Source: Acrocarpospora catenulata
Lineage (GTDB): Bacteria > Actinomycetota > Actinomycetes > Streptosporangiales > Streptosporangiaceae
Assembly: GCF_018476525.1 (NCBI RefSeq)
Contig: NZ_JAHCST010000084.1
Span: forward strand, 1 to 34,122
DNA length: 34,122 bases
Direction of reading: 5' to 3'
Positions 9,765 through 17,135 of this stretch are shown piece by piece. Made by a program: the position numbers and the translations under genes. Every line of letters starts with the position of its first letter. Within the stretch, counting starts at the first letter, position 1. Below the pieces are notes generated by a model. That model was not told the DNA's origin and searched no databases. It saw nothing but the letters and a program-made list of their open reading frames with translations.

Positions 9765-9838
9765 GCCGCCTCCTCGTCCAGCTAATGTCAGCCTTCTAGA
9801 CGTCCCTGGACTGCCGCCGCTATGCCTAGGAAATACCT
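9765..9838. promoter_or_regulatory. Compact divergent intergenic region: sigma factor / APS kinase
   Basis: Only 74 bp separate the two divergent starts, so both promoters must lie here or overlap the coding ends. The plus-strand side carries taggaaat just before the APS kinase ATG, a weak ribosome binding site. No clear -35/-10 pair is visible, and there is no room for a sulfur-responsive riboswitch. Confidence 0.4.
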
Positions 9839-11068
9839 ATGAGTGATGCCCCCGAGATCGAGTGGACCCCCGACGCCCGTGAACTCGCCGACCTGGAACT
9901 GCTGCTGTCCGGCGCGTTCAGCCCGCTGACCGGGTTTCTCGGGGCGGCCGACGTGGCCGCGGTGCTGGCGCGGGGGCAGTTGGCGGACGGTACGCCGTGG
10001 CCCGATCCGATCACGATCGCGCTGCCGGAGGAAGCCGGGGTGGGGTCGCGGGTGACCCTGACCGACCCGGAGGGCGCGGCGCTGGCCGTCTTGACCGTGG
10101 CCGAGCGGGACGGGCACCACGCGTCCGGTCTGGTGGAGCCGGTGGGCGCCCCTGTTTACGGGCCGTTCGCCCGGTTGCGCCGTACGCCTGCCGAGGTGCG
10201 CAAGGACCTGCCCGAGGAGGTGCTCGGCGTCACCCTTCGCGGTCCCCTCGACTCGACCGCCCTGGCCGAGGTGGCCGCCACCGCCGAGGAGCTCGACGCC
10301 ACCGTGCTGCTACTCCCCCTCGTGTACGGCGAGTCCGGGCCCGCCGTGGTCCGCGCCGCGCTGAAAGCCTCCGCCGAGCTGCCCGGGTCGACCGTGGTGG
10401 CCGTGCCGCTGGCCCCCCGCGAGGATCCCGAGATCGACCTGGAACTGCGCGAGCACGTGGCCACCGCCTACGGCGCCACCGAGCACTACGCGGGCCCGGC
10501 CCCGATCAGCATCCCCGGGCCCCCGCACCGCCGCGGCCTGGTCGTCTTCTTCACCGGCCTGTCCGGCTCCGGCAAGTCCACGGTGGCCCGAGGGCTACGG
10601 GACGCGCTGCTGGAACGCGGCGGGCGCACGGTCACCTACCTGGACGGGGACGTGGTCCGCCGGCTGCTCTCCAAGGGCCTGACCTTCTCCCGGGAGGACC
10701 GGGACCTCAACATCCGGCGCATCGGCTACGTGGCCGCCGAGGTGGCCCGGCACGGTGGGCTGGCCATCTGCGCGCCGATCGCCCCCTACGCCGACACCCG
10801 GTTCGAGGTCCGCGAGATGGTGGAGTCGGTCGGGGCCGACTTCCTGCTCGTGCACGTCTCCACCCCGCTCGAAGAGTGCGAGCGCCGCGACCGCAAGGGG
10901 CTGTACGCCAAAGCGCGGGCCGGCCTCATCCCCGAGTTCACCGGGATCTCAGCACCCTACGAGGAACCCGACGACGCGGACCTCGAACTGGACACCACCG
11001 GCATGTCCGTGGACCGCGCGGTCGCCACCGTGCTCAACCACCTGGTCACCGGGGGCTGGGTGCGATGA
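9839..11068 (+). CDS. cysC: Adenylyl-sulfate (APS) kinase with degenerate ATP-sulfurylase N-terminal domain
   Basis: Makes PAPS by phosphorylating APS at the 3' position. Residues about 230-405 are a complete APS kinase: P-loop GLSGSGKST at 240-248, LDGD at 268-271, an FSREDRDLNIRRIGYVA segment, and DRKGLYAKAR at 351-360. Residues 1-215 resemble the N-terminal half of ATP sulfurylase (SGAFSPLTGFLG at 24-35, LADGTPWPDPIT at 48-59). The nucleotide-binding motif of active sulfurylases (QxRNPxHxxH) is absent: the region after TPAEVR reads RGPLDSTALAE. The sulfurylase part is therefore probably inactive, regulatory or structural, and APS should come from CysDN at 27082-29275. The four-base ATGA overlap with the permease gene implies coupling. 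Confidence 0.92.
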   Translation: MSDAPEIEWTPDARELADLELLLSGAFSPLTGFLGAADVAAVLARGQLADGTPWPDPITIALPEEAGVGSRVTLTDPEGAALAVLTVAERDGHHASGLVEPVGAPVYGPFARLRRTPAEVRKDLPEEVLGVTLRGPLDSTALAEVAATAEELDATVLLLPLVYGESGPAVVRAALKASAELPGSTVVAVPLAPREDPEIDLELREHVATAYGATEHYAGPAPISIPGPPHRRGLVVFFTGLSGSGKSTVARGLRDALLERGGRTVTYLDGDVVRRLLSKGLTFSREDRDLNIRRIGYVAAEVARHGGLAICAPIAPYADTRFEVREMVESVGADFLLVHVSTPLEECERRDRKGLYAKARAGLIPEFTGISAPYEEPDDADLELDTTGMSVDRAVATVLNHLVTGGWVR

Positions 11069-11940
11069 GCGTGCTCGACCCGGCCCTGGTGGCCGGCTCC
11101 TTCTTCGTCGCGATCATCGTCGGGTTGACCGGCATGGGCGGTGGCGCCCTGATGACACCGATGATGATGCTGTTCTTCAACGTGCCCCCACTGGCCGCCG
11201 TCTCCAGCGACCTGGTCGCCTCAGCCGTGATGAAACCGGTCGGCGGCCTGGTCCACCTGCGCCGGGGCACGGTGCACCTACCGCTCGTGGGCTGGCTCTG
11301 CGTCGGCTCCGTCCCGGCCGCCTTCGCCGGAGTCCTGATCATGCGAGCCCTCGGCGACGTCCAGGAGGTCGTCAAGTACGCCCTCGGAATCGCCCTCCTG
11401 CTGGCCGTGGCCGGACTGGTGGGCAAGGCCCTACTCGGGAGGCGGTCCACAAAGGTCGACGAATCTATTCACTTGCGCCCAATCCCGACCGTACTGATCG
11501 GTATGGTCGGCGGCGTAATCGTCGGCATGACCTCAGTAGGCTCAGGCTCCCTCATCATCGTGATGCTCCTGGTCGTCTACCCGATGATCAGCGCCAACCA
11601 ACTGGTAGGCACCGACCTGCTCCAAGCCGTCCCCCTGGTCATGTCCGCCGCCTTCGGCCACCTCCTCTTCGGCGACTTCCAACTGGACCTGACCGCCTCC
11701 CTCCTCCTCGGCTCCATCCCCGGCGTCTACCTGGGCGCCCGAATCTCCTCCTGGGCCCCCGGCCACGTCATCCGCCCCATCCTCGCCGTCGTCCTGTTCG
11801 CCTCCGCCCTGAAACTCCTCGGCGTGAGCAACACGGCCCTGCTGTGGTGGGTGGCGGGCTTCATCGCCGCCGGCGCGGCCGGCTGGCTGGCCGTCGCCCG
11901 CATGATCAAGCCGTCCACCGAGGTCAGCGCAGACACCTGA
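11065..11940 (+). CDS. TauE/SafE family anion (sulfite/sulfate-type) membrane permease
   Basis: Polytopic membrane protein of 291 residues with about eight hydrophobic segments. The family features are the GLTGMGGGALMTP repeat near the N-terminus (about 20-32) and its echo in the second half, GMTSVGSGSLIIV, which reflects the internal duplication of TauE/SafE carriers. The start ATG overlaps the APS kinase stop (ATGA). Coupling to an APS kinase suggests movement of sulfate, sulfite or a related anion, but direction and substrate cannot be told from sequence. The 3' end is separated by only three bases from the stop of the convergent NLR-like gene. Confidence 0.87.
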   Translation: MSVLDPALVAGSFFVAIIVGLTGMGGGALMTPMMMLFFNVPPLAAVSSDLVASAVMKPVGGLVHLRRGTVHLPLVGWLCVGSVPAAFAGVLIMRALGDVQEVVKYALGIALLLAVAGLVGKALLGRRSTKVDESIHLRPIPTVLIGMVGGVIVGMTSVGSGSLIIVMLLVVYPMISANQLVGTDLLQAVPLVMSAAFGHLLFGDFQLDLTASLLLGSIPGVYLGARISSWAPGHVIRPILAVVLFASALKLLGVSNTALLWWVAGFIAAGAAGWLAVARMIKPSTEVSADT

Positions 11941-11943
11941 CGA

Positions 11944-12951
11944 TCAGCGCGAAGGCTTTCCAAGTGTGGACAGGCTCTTTCGGACGGTCTTGGTTATCGG
12001 GTGATCGCCGCCTAGCACCCGCTCACAGTTGGCCAGAGTCTGCACATACAAGGGGATGGCCCGGCCCAGATCCCCCGCCGCCCGGTAGGCGCAGGCCAGG
12101 TTGTAACGGGAGGTCAGGGTGTCCGGGTGATCGCCACCCAGCACCCGCTCCTGCTCGGCCAGAGTCTGCTCGAACAGGGAAATGGCCCGGCCCAGATCCC
12201 CCGTCGTCCGGTAAGCGTGGGCGAGGTTATTGCGGGAGGTCAGGGTGGAGGGGTGGTCATCGCCCAGCACCCGCTCCATCTCGGCCAGAGTCTGCTCGAA
12301 CAAGGAAATGGCCCGGCCCAGATCCCCCGCCGCCTCGTAGGCGGAAGCCAGGTTGTTACGGGAGGTCAGGGTGGAGGGGTGGTCATCGCCCAGCACCCGC
12401 TCCATCTCGGCCAGAGTCTGCTCGAACAAGGAAATGGCCCGGCCCAGATCCCCCGCCGCCCGGTAGGCGGAAGCCAGGTTGTTACGGGAGGTCAGGGTGG
12501 AGGGGTGGTCATCGCCCAGCACCCGCTCCATCTCGGCCAGAGTCTGCTCGAACAAGGAAATGGCCCGGCCCAGATCCCCCGCCGCCCGGTAGGCGGAAGC
12601 CAGGTTGTTACGGGAGGTCAGGGTGGAGGGGTGGTCATCGCCCAGCACCCGCTCCATCTCGGCCAGAGTCTGCTCGAACAAGGAAATGGCCCGGCCCAGA
12701 TCCCCCGCCGTCCGATAAGCGTAGGCCAGGTTGTTACGGGAACCCAAGGTGTCCGGGTGATCGCCACCCAGCAGCCGCTCCCGCTCGGCCAGAGTCTGCT
12801 CATACAGGGGGATGGCCCGGCCCAGATCCCCCGCCTCCCAATAGGCGTAGGCCAGGCTGTTACGGGAACTCAGGGTGTCCGGGTGATCACCACCCAGCAG
12901 CCGCTCCCGCTCGCCCAGAATCTGCTCATACAGGGGGATGGCGCGCGGCAG
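11944..12951 (-). repeat. Eight-unit 126-bp tandem repeat encoding TPRs
   Basis: The motif ATGGCCCGGCCCAGATCCCC or a close variant recurs exactly every 126 bp; the unit frame marks are at 12055, 12181, 12307, 12433, 12559, 12685, 12811 and 12937. The four central units (12196-12699) are nearly identical in DNA, and two neighbours are identical over the full unit. The outer units are more diverged. Each unit encodes one 42-residue TPR hairpin, with most residue changes in the AxAYxxxGD segment. High identity at DNA level indicates recent duplication or gene conversion, so copy number may vary between strains. Confidence 0.95.
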
Positions 12952-14370
12952 GTCAGCCAGATTGGTCAGGTAATGGGCGCACCAGGTCCGTAGTCCAAGC
13001 AGGTAGGCGGACGGTTCGTCGAGTTCGGTGGTGGTGAGGGTGTGCAGTGCGGTGGTCTGTTCAAGCAACATTTCCACCGCAGGACGGGCAGCCCAGGTGG
13101 CGGCCCCGTGGGGGATCTCATAGTTGAAGCGGGCTAGCAGGGCGATGGCGTCGGCGACGATGTCGGGCAGTCGGTTGTCGTGCTGATCGCTGGTCTCGGT
13201 ATCGGGCTGGGGGGTATGGCGAGCGCGTTCGCGTAGGACCCGCTGGATGAGGCGGTGTATCCCGATGGTGGTGCCGTCCTCGCTGAAGGTGATCAGGGAG
13301 GTGTCGGCCAGGTCGGCCAGGAGCCGGTCCAGGTCTGAGGTCTGGGCCGGGTCGGGGGTCATCGTGCCGTACAGGATCGGTCGGGGGACGCCGGCAGGGG
13401 ACAGGACCGCCAGCAGTTCCAGCAACTGGCCCGCGCCGGGGATGGTGTCTTCGGCCTGGGTGAGCGACAGCAGGATCGCCTCGGCGGTCCCGGCCGGGTA
13501 GCCGTCGCCCGACTCCGGTAAGTGCTCGTGCAGGGGGAAGTCGCGTAGCAGGGTCAGGTAGGCGGGGTAGGAGAGGTGGCGGCGGGCGATCAGTGCGGCT
13601 GCCTGGCCCAGTGCCAGCGGTAGATAGCCCAGTTCCTCAGCTACATTCTCGGCGCCTGGGTCGGTGCGGCCGGTGCGCTGGTGCAGGAAGGTGATGGCCT
13701 GGTCGGGGGTGAACACGCTGACCTCGACCGGGTGGAACAGGGTGTGGAAGGCGCGGTTGCGGGTGGTGATCACGATTCGGGTGGCGCCGGTGGCCGGGCA
13801 CCAGGGGCGGACTGTGTCGAGGTCGGTGGCGTTGTCGAACACCAGCAGGCCCGGTTGGGCTGAGGCGGCCAGCCAGGCGCGGGCTTTGGTGGCGGAGGTA
13901 CGGGCATCCTCGTCGGGATCGGGCAGGTTCAGGCGGCGGGCGAGCGCGGCCAGTCCGGTCACGATCTGGTCTTCGGTTTGGGCGGTGATCCAGGCCACCA
14001 GCGGCCATCCGGCTTGCTGGCAGGTCCAGGCGTAGGAGGCGGCCAGCATCGTCTTGCCTACCCCGGGGGTTCCGGTGACCGCGTCCACCACCGCCGCGCC
14101 CGTGCGGCTGATCCGCTCGTGCAACCGTTCCAGCAGGTCCTCGCGCAGCTGGAACGCCCGGGGCTGCTGCGGGATGTCTCCCTCGACGATCTGCTCCCGC
14201 ACTGGTGGCGGCTCAGCGGTGCCGATGGTCACGTTTGCGGCGGTCTGGATCTGCACGAGGTTGCCGTACACGGTGGTGTTGGTGACCATCTGGCTGCCCG
14301 CCGGTGGACTGCCGTCACCCTGCCCACTGGTCCCATGCCCGTCTGGACTGCTGGGCTTCGGCGCCGCCAT
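11944..14370 (-). CDS. NLR-like STAND ATPase with eight TPR repeats
   Basis: Signal-transducing NTPase of 808 residues. Residues 1-28 are polar and disordered. Residues 29-50 hold a short hydrophobic/Asn/Gly motif (NTTVYGNLVQIQTAANVTIG) that resembles N-terminal amyloid-signalling motifs. The NB-ARC core follows: Walker A GTPGVGKT at 100-107, Walker B LLVFDN at 175-180, a TRIVITTRN sensor at 197-205 and a GLPL-like LGYLPLAL at 247-254. A winged-helix/ARM-like linker follows, then eight 42-residue kinesin-light-chain-type TPR units from about 465 to the end. Such proteins act as sensors in defence or development; the role here is unknown. No effector domain is fused. The start is uncertain: the ATG at 14370 has GGAG too close, and Met28 is an alternative. 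Confidence 0.88.
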   Translation of the reverse strand: MAAPKPSSPDGHGTSGQGDGSPPAGSQMVTNTTVYGNLVQIQTAANVTIGTAEPPPVREQIVEGDIPQQPRAFQLREDLLERLHERISRTGAAVVDAVTGTPGVGKTMLAASYAWTCQQAGWPLVAWITAQTEDQIVTGLAALARRLNLPDPDEDARTSATKARAWLAASAQPGLLVFDNATDLDTVRPWCPATGATRIVITTRNRAFHTLFHPVEVSVFTPDQAITFLHQRTGRTDPGAENVAEELGYLPLALGQAAALIARRHLSYPAYLTLLRDFPLHEHLPESGDGYPAGTAEAILLSLTQAEDTIPGAGQLLELLAVLSPAGVPRPILYGTMTPDPAQTSDLDRLLADLADTSLITFSEDGTTIGIHRLIQRVLRERARHTPQPDTETSDQHDNRLPDIVADAIALLARFNYEIPHGAATWAARPAVEMLLEQTTALHTLTTTELDEPSAYLLGLRTWCAHYLTNLADLPRAIPLYEQILGERERLLGGDHPDTLSSRNSLAYAYWEAGDLGRAIPLYEQTLAERERLLGGDHPDTLGSRNNLAYAYRTAGDLGRAISLFEQTLAEMERVLGDDHPSTLTSRNNLASAYRAAGDLGRAISLFEQTLAEMERVLGDDHPSTLTSRNNLASAYRAAGDLGRAISLFEQTLAEMERVLGDDHPSTLTSRNNLASAYEAAGDLGRAISLFEQTLAEMERVLGDDHPSTLTSRNNLAHAYRTTGDLGRAISLFEQTLAEQERVLGGDHPDTLTSRYNLACAYRAAGDLGRAIPLYVQTLANCERVLGGDHPITKTVRKSLSTLGKPSR

Positions 14371-14454
14371 GTCTCCATGCTGGCTATCCGACCCCTCCTC
14401 GGCAGCCGATCACGGGAAATAGCAACCAAACCGCCACACCTACCGACATCTAGC
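14371..14454 (-). promoter_or_regulatory. Short gap upstream of the NLR-like gene
   Basis: These 84 bp separate the end of the ABC permease gene from the NLR-like start, both on the minus strand. The segment is more A/T-rich than its surroundings (gaaatagcaaccaaaccgcc). It could hold a promoter for the NLR-like gene. No definite -10/-35 pair or terminator hairpin was recognised. Confidence 0.3.
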
Positions 14455-15261
14455 TCACGCGCTGGCCCCCGCGTACGAGCGCAGGGCGATGCGCCATAGC
14501 AGGGACGAGAGCACCAAGCCGATCACCGCGACGGCCATGGCGATGCCCGCTCCCGCCAGCGACAGGCGGCTCAGGAGGGCCAGGGCGGGCAGGGTGGTCA
14601 GTAGCGCGACCGGCAGGACGAAAGTGAAGAGCCGGGCCACGAAACCGCCGTAGAAGTCAACCGGGAAGCGGCCCACCTCGAAGACGGCGGTGATGAGGTC
14701 GTCGAGGCCGTCGGCCTGTACGGTCCAGACGAGCAGGGAGAGCAGGGTCAGGCCCAGGGCGTACACGATCAGTACTGCCGCGATGAGCGTGACTGCGAAG
14801 AGCAGCAGCAAGGCCACGCCTGGCGGGCCGTTGTACAGGATCGCGCCCGTCACGGCCGTTGCCAGGCCGAGCACGAGGTCTGGCCACAGGACCGGGTTGA
14901 AGCGGCGGAGGCTGACCAGGAACTGGGGGCTGGCCGGTTTGAGGAGTAGGTAGTCGAGGGTGCCCAGTCTGATGTGCTCGGCCATCTGGCGTAGGTTCGG
15001 TGAGACCAGGAACTGTCGTAGGCCGTTCATCAGGAAGAACATGCCCAGTACGGTGAGCGCCTCGGGGAACGTCCAGTCCAGGATGGTGTCCGTAAAACGG
15101 TAGAACAGTGCGACTCCGAGGATGGCCCAGGCGAGCCAGTAGAGGGTCATGACCAGTCCGGCCAGGAAGTCGGCCCGGTAGGCGATCTCGGCTCGTACCG
15201 AGTCGCGGTGGAACACGCGGAGCATGCGCAGGTAGTCGCGGGTGCGGCGGAGGTTTCGCAT
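14455..15261 (-). CDS. ABC-2 type exporter permease (COG3694/DUF990-like)
   Basis: Membrane subunit of 268 residues with about six membrane segments. The segment IRLGTLDYLLLKP at 97-109 is typical of this uncharacterised permease family. It is the last gene of a three-gene operon (ATPase, permease, permease); its ATG lies one base after the previous stop. The protein should pair with the 15263-16051 permease to form the channel driven by the 16051-17022 ATPase. The substrate is unknown. Its position next to the polysaccharide locus is suggestive, but the family is not a known Wzm-type glycan exporter, so a link is not claimed. Confidence 0.85.
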   Translation of the reverse strand: MRNLRRTRDYLRMLRVFHRDSVRAEIAYRADFLAGLVMTLYWLAWAILGVALFYRFTDTILDWTFPEALTVLGMFFLMNGLRQFLVSPNLRQMAEHIRLGTLDYLLLKPASPQFLVSLRRFNPVLWPDLVLGLATAVTGAILYNGPPGVALLLLFAVTLIAAVLIVYALGLTLLSLLVWTVQADGLDDLITAVFEVGRFPVDFYGGFVARLFTFVLPVALLTTLPALALLSRLSLAGAGIAMAVAVIGLVLSSLLWRIALRSYAGASA

Positions 15262-15262
15262 G

Positions 15263-16051
15263 TCACGACCCCACGGCGTCGTAGCGGCGCAGGCCGGCCC
15301 GCCACAGTACGCGGTAGAGCACCAGGAAGATCAGGATCCAGACGGCGGCGACGCCGAGCAGGCGCAGGGCCTCGGCCGCCGGAAGCTCGCCGATGAGGGC
15401 GTGTACGGGGGTGGCCAGCGTGGCCGCGAACGGGGACAGTTCGGCGACCGATCTGAGCCCTTCGGGAAGCGTGGCCAGCGGTGCGATCCAGCCGCTGAGG
15501 AAGAAGCCCACTCCCCACCAGAGCATGTAGATCCGGCCCACCTGGGTGAGCCAGAAGGCGAGCATGCTGATGGCGGAGGCCATCAGGAATTTCAGCGCGA
15601 AGGCGGCCAGCACCGCCAGCACGGCCAGCGCCGCCTCGGCCACCGAGCCCGGCCGCCGGAAGCCCGGCACCACGACCAGGAGCACGACGAGCGCGGCCAC
15701 CCCGACGGACCCGGCCAGGGCCCGGCGGCACAACTCCTGGCAGAGCAGGTGATGGACGGGGTCACGCGGGCGCAGCAGCCGCGCGTTCAGGCCGCCCAGC
15801 CGGATCTCACGGTCCCAGATGTAGGCCACCCAGACGGTGGTGAGCTGGTTGACGACCGCGGTGACCACGTAGTACGCGACGAAGTACTCGGCGTCGAGAC
15901 CGGCCGGGCTGGTCTGCCGGGAGACGGTGAGCCACACGCCCAGCATGACGAACGGGAACACGGTGCTGAGCAGGTAGACGACCAGCCCGGCGCGGAAGGC
16001 CATGGCCTCCCGCCAGGAGACCACCAGCAGCCCGCGATAGGTCTGCCACAT
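15263..16051 (-). CDS. ABC-2 type exporter permease (COG4587-like)
   Basis: Membrane subunit of 262 residues with about six hydrophobic segments. It contains the family-type segment DREIRLGGLNARLLRPRDP, the counterpart of the RLGTLDYLLLKP element in its partner permease. It starts with ATG in a TGATG one-base overlap with the ATPase stop, indicating translational coupling. It is likely to form a heterodimeric membrane domain with the 14455-15261 product. Substrate and direction are inferred only from the ABC-2 exporter class. Confidence 0.85.
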   Translation of the reverse strand: MWQTYRGLLVVSWREAMAFRAGLVVYLLSTVFPFVMLGVWLTVSRQTSPAGLDAEYFVAYYVVTAVVNQLTTVWVAYIWDREIRLGGLNARLLRPRDPVHHLLCQELCRRALAGSVGVAALVVLLVVVPGFRRPGSVAEAALAVLAVLAAFALKFLMASAISMLAFWLTQVGRIYMLWWGVGFFLSGWIAPLATLPEGLRSVAELSPFAATLATPVHALIGELPAAEALRLLGVAAVWILIFLVLYRVLWRAGLRRYDAVGS

Positions 16052-17022
16052 CAGGAACGCGCCGCCTTTGTGATCTTCTTGCGGAGCACGTCCTCCAGTG
16101 GCGGGCCGGCGATGGCGATGTCCCTGACCGGGTAGTGGTTGAGGATGTGCGCGGCCAGCGCGCTCGCCTCGTCGCGCGGCGCCCGGATCACGATGGTCGT
16201 ACCGTCCTGGCGCAGCGCGTCCACGCCGGGGATCACCACCGGCTCGGCGGTGGCGAGCTGGACGGTCAGCACGCGTTCCTCGTCCTCGACGCCGACCAGT
16301 TCGGTCAGCGTGCCGTCGTAGGCGATCCGGCCGCTGCCGATGATCATCACCCGGGACGCGAGCGTGGTGATGTCGTCCAGGTAGTGGCTGGTGAGCAGCA
16401 CCGTCGCGCCGTGCCGTGCCACGTAGTCCCGGACGAAGGAGCGGACCGCGTCCTGGGCGTCGAAGTCCAGGCCCAGGGTGGGCTCGTCCAGGAAGAGCAC
16501 GGCCGGGCGGTGCAGCATGGCGGCGGCCAGTTCGCAGCGGGCGCGCTCGCCCAGGCTGAGCTGGCGTACGGGCTTGCGCAGCACCGGACCGAGGGCCAGC
16601 AGCTCGGTCAGCTCCTCGACCGCGGCCTGGAACTCCGCCTTGCCGAGGCCGTAGATGGCCTGGTTGGCCAGGAAGCTGTCCCAGGTCGGCAGGTCCCAGA
16701 GCAGCTGGTTGCGCTGGCCCATGACCAGGGTGATCCGCCGGAGCAGGTCGCGGTGGCGGTGGTGCGGCGTGTGCCCGAGCACCTCAACCGTCCCGGAAGT
16801 GGGATGCAGCACCCCGGACAGGCATTTCAGCACGGTGGTCTTGCCCGCTCCGTTCGGACCCACGAAGCCGACGATCTCACCGGCTTCGAGCGAGAAGGAG
16901 ACCCCCGCCACGGCCGGCACGGTCGTCATCGGCGACCGTAACAGCCGCCGCAGACCGCGTTGTTCGGATGAGACCCGCACCCGGTAGTGGCGGGTCAATT
17001 CCCGCACGGTGATGACCGGCAT
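16051..17022 (-). CDS. ABC transporter ATP-binding protein (COG4586-like)
   Basis: Cytoplasmic ATPase of 323 residues that powers the two downstream permeases. Walker A GPNGAGKT is at 55-62, the Q-loop region is MGQRNQLLWD at 101-110, the ABC signature LSLGER is at 155-160, and Walker B VLFLDE is at 175-180 followed by PTLGLD. The H-loop is in LLTSHYLDD. The C-terminal 90 residues form the accessory domain usual in this family. The longer open frame to 17427 runs into the glycosidase gene; the ATG at 17022 matches the family N-terminus (MPVITVRELTRHY). It heads the three-gene exporter operon. Confidence 0.93.
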   Translation of the reverse strand: MPVITVRELTRHYRVRVSSEQRGLRRLLRSPMTTVPAVAGVSFSLEAGEIVGFVGPNGAGKTTVLKCLSGVLHPTSGTVEVLGHTPHHRHRDLLRRITLVMGQRNQLLWDLPTWDSFLANQAIYGLGKAEFQAAVEELTELLALGPVLRKPVRQLSLGERARCELAAAMLHRPAVLFLDEPTLGLDFDAQDAVRSFVRDYVARHGATVLLTSHYLDDITTLASRVMIIGSGRIAYDGTLTELVGVEDEERVLTVQLATAEPVVIPGVDALRQDGTTIVIRAPRDEASALAAHILNHYPVRDIAIAGPPLEDVLRKKITKAARS

Positions 17023-17135
17023 CGCTCCCCCGGTTCCTGTCGACGCCTTTGTCCCGATCTTCCGGACATGACAACGTGACTTCGGGGATGAAATCAACCC
17101 ATTTATTGCAGGGCCTCGCGCGGCTGGTTCCCGGG
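17023..17135 (-). promoter_or_regulatory. Gap between the glycosidase stop and the ABC ATPase start
   Basis: These 113 bp precede the ABC exporter operon and should contain its promoter. The sequence is locally A/T-richer (gaaatcaacccatttattgc at 17088-17107). I see no clear terminator hairpin for the upstream glycosidase gene and no certain promoter boxes. Confidence 0.35.

Noticed and set aside
9765-9838. Riboswitch upstream of the APS kinase
   Set aside because: Only 74 bp shared between two divergent genes, and no conserved SAM- or cobalamin-type core was seen.
11944-12951. CRISPR-like array
   Set aside because: The repeat and spacer idea fails: units are 126 bp, contiguous, in frame and encode TPRs. 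No cas genes are present.
10755-13037. Plus-strand open frame with a repetitive Pro/Arg/Gly-rich protein
   Set aside because: It crosses cysC, the permease and the NLR-like gene. Its repeats are the complement of the TPR-coding 126-bp units, and the real frame gives classic TPRs.
14455-17022. Wzm/Wzt-type O-polysaccharide ABC exporter
   Set aside because: The permeases look like the COG4587/COG3694 pair and the ATPase lacks a Wzt carbohydrate-binding domain. The glycan locus already has its own flippase.
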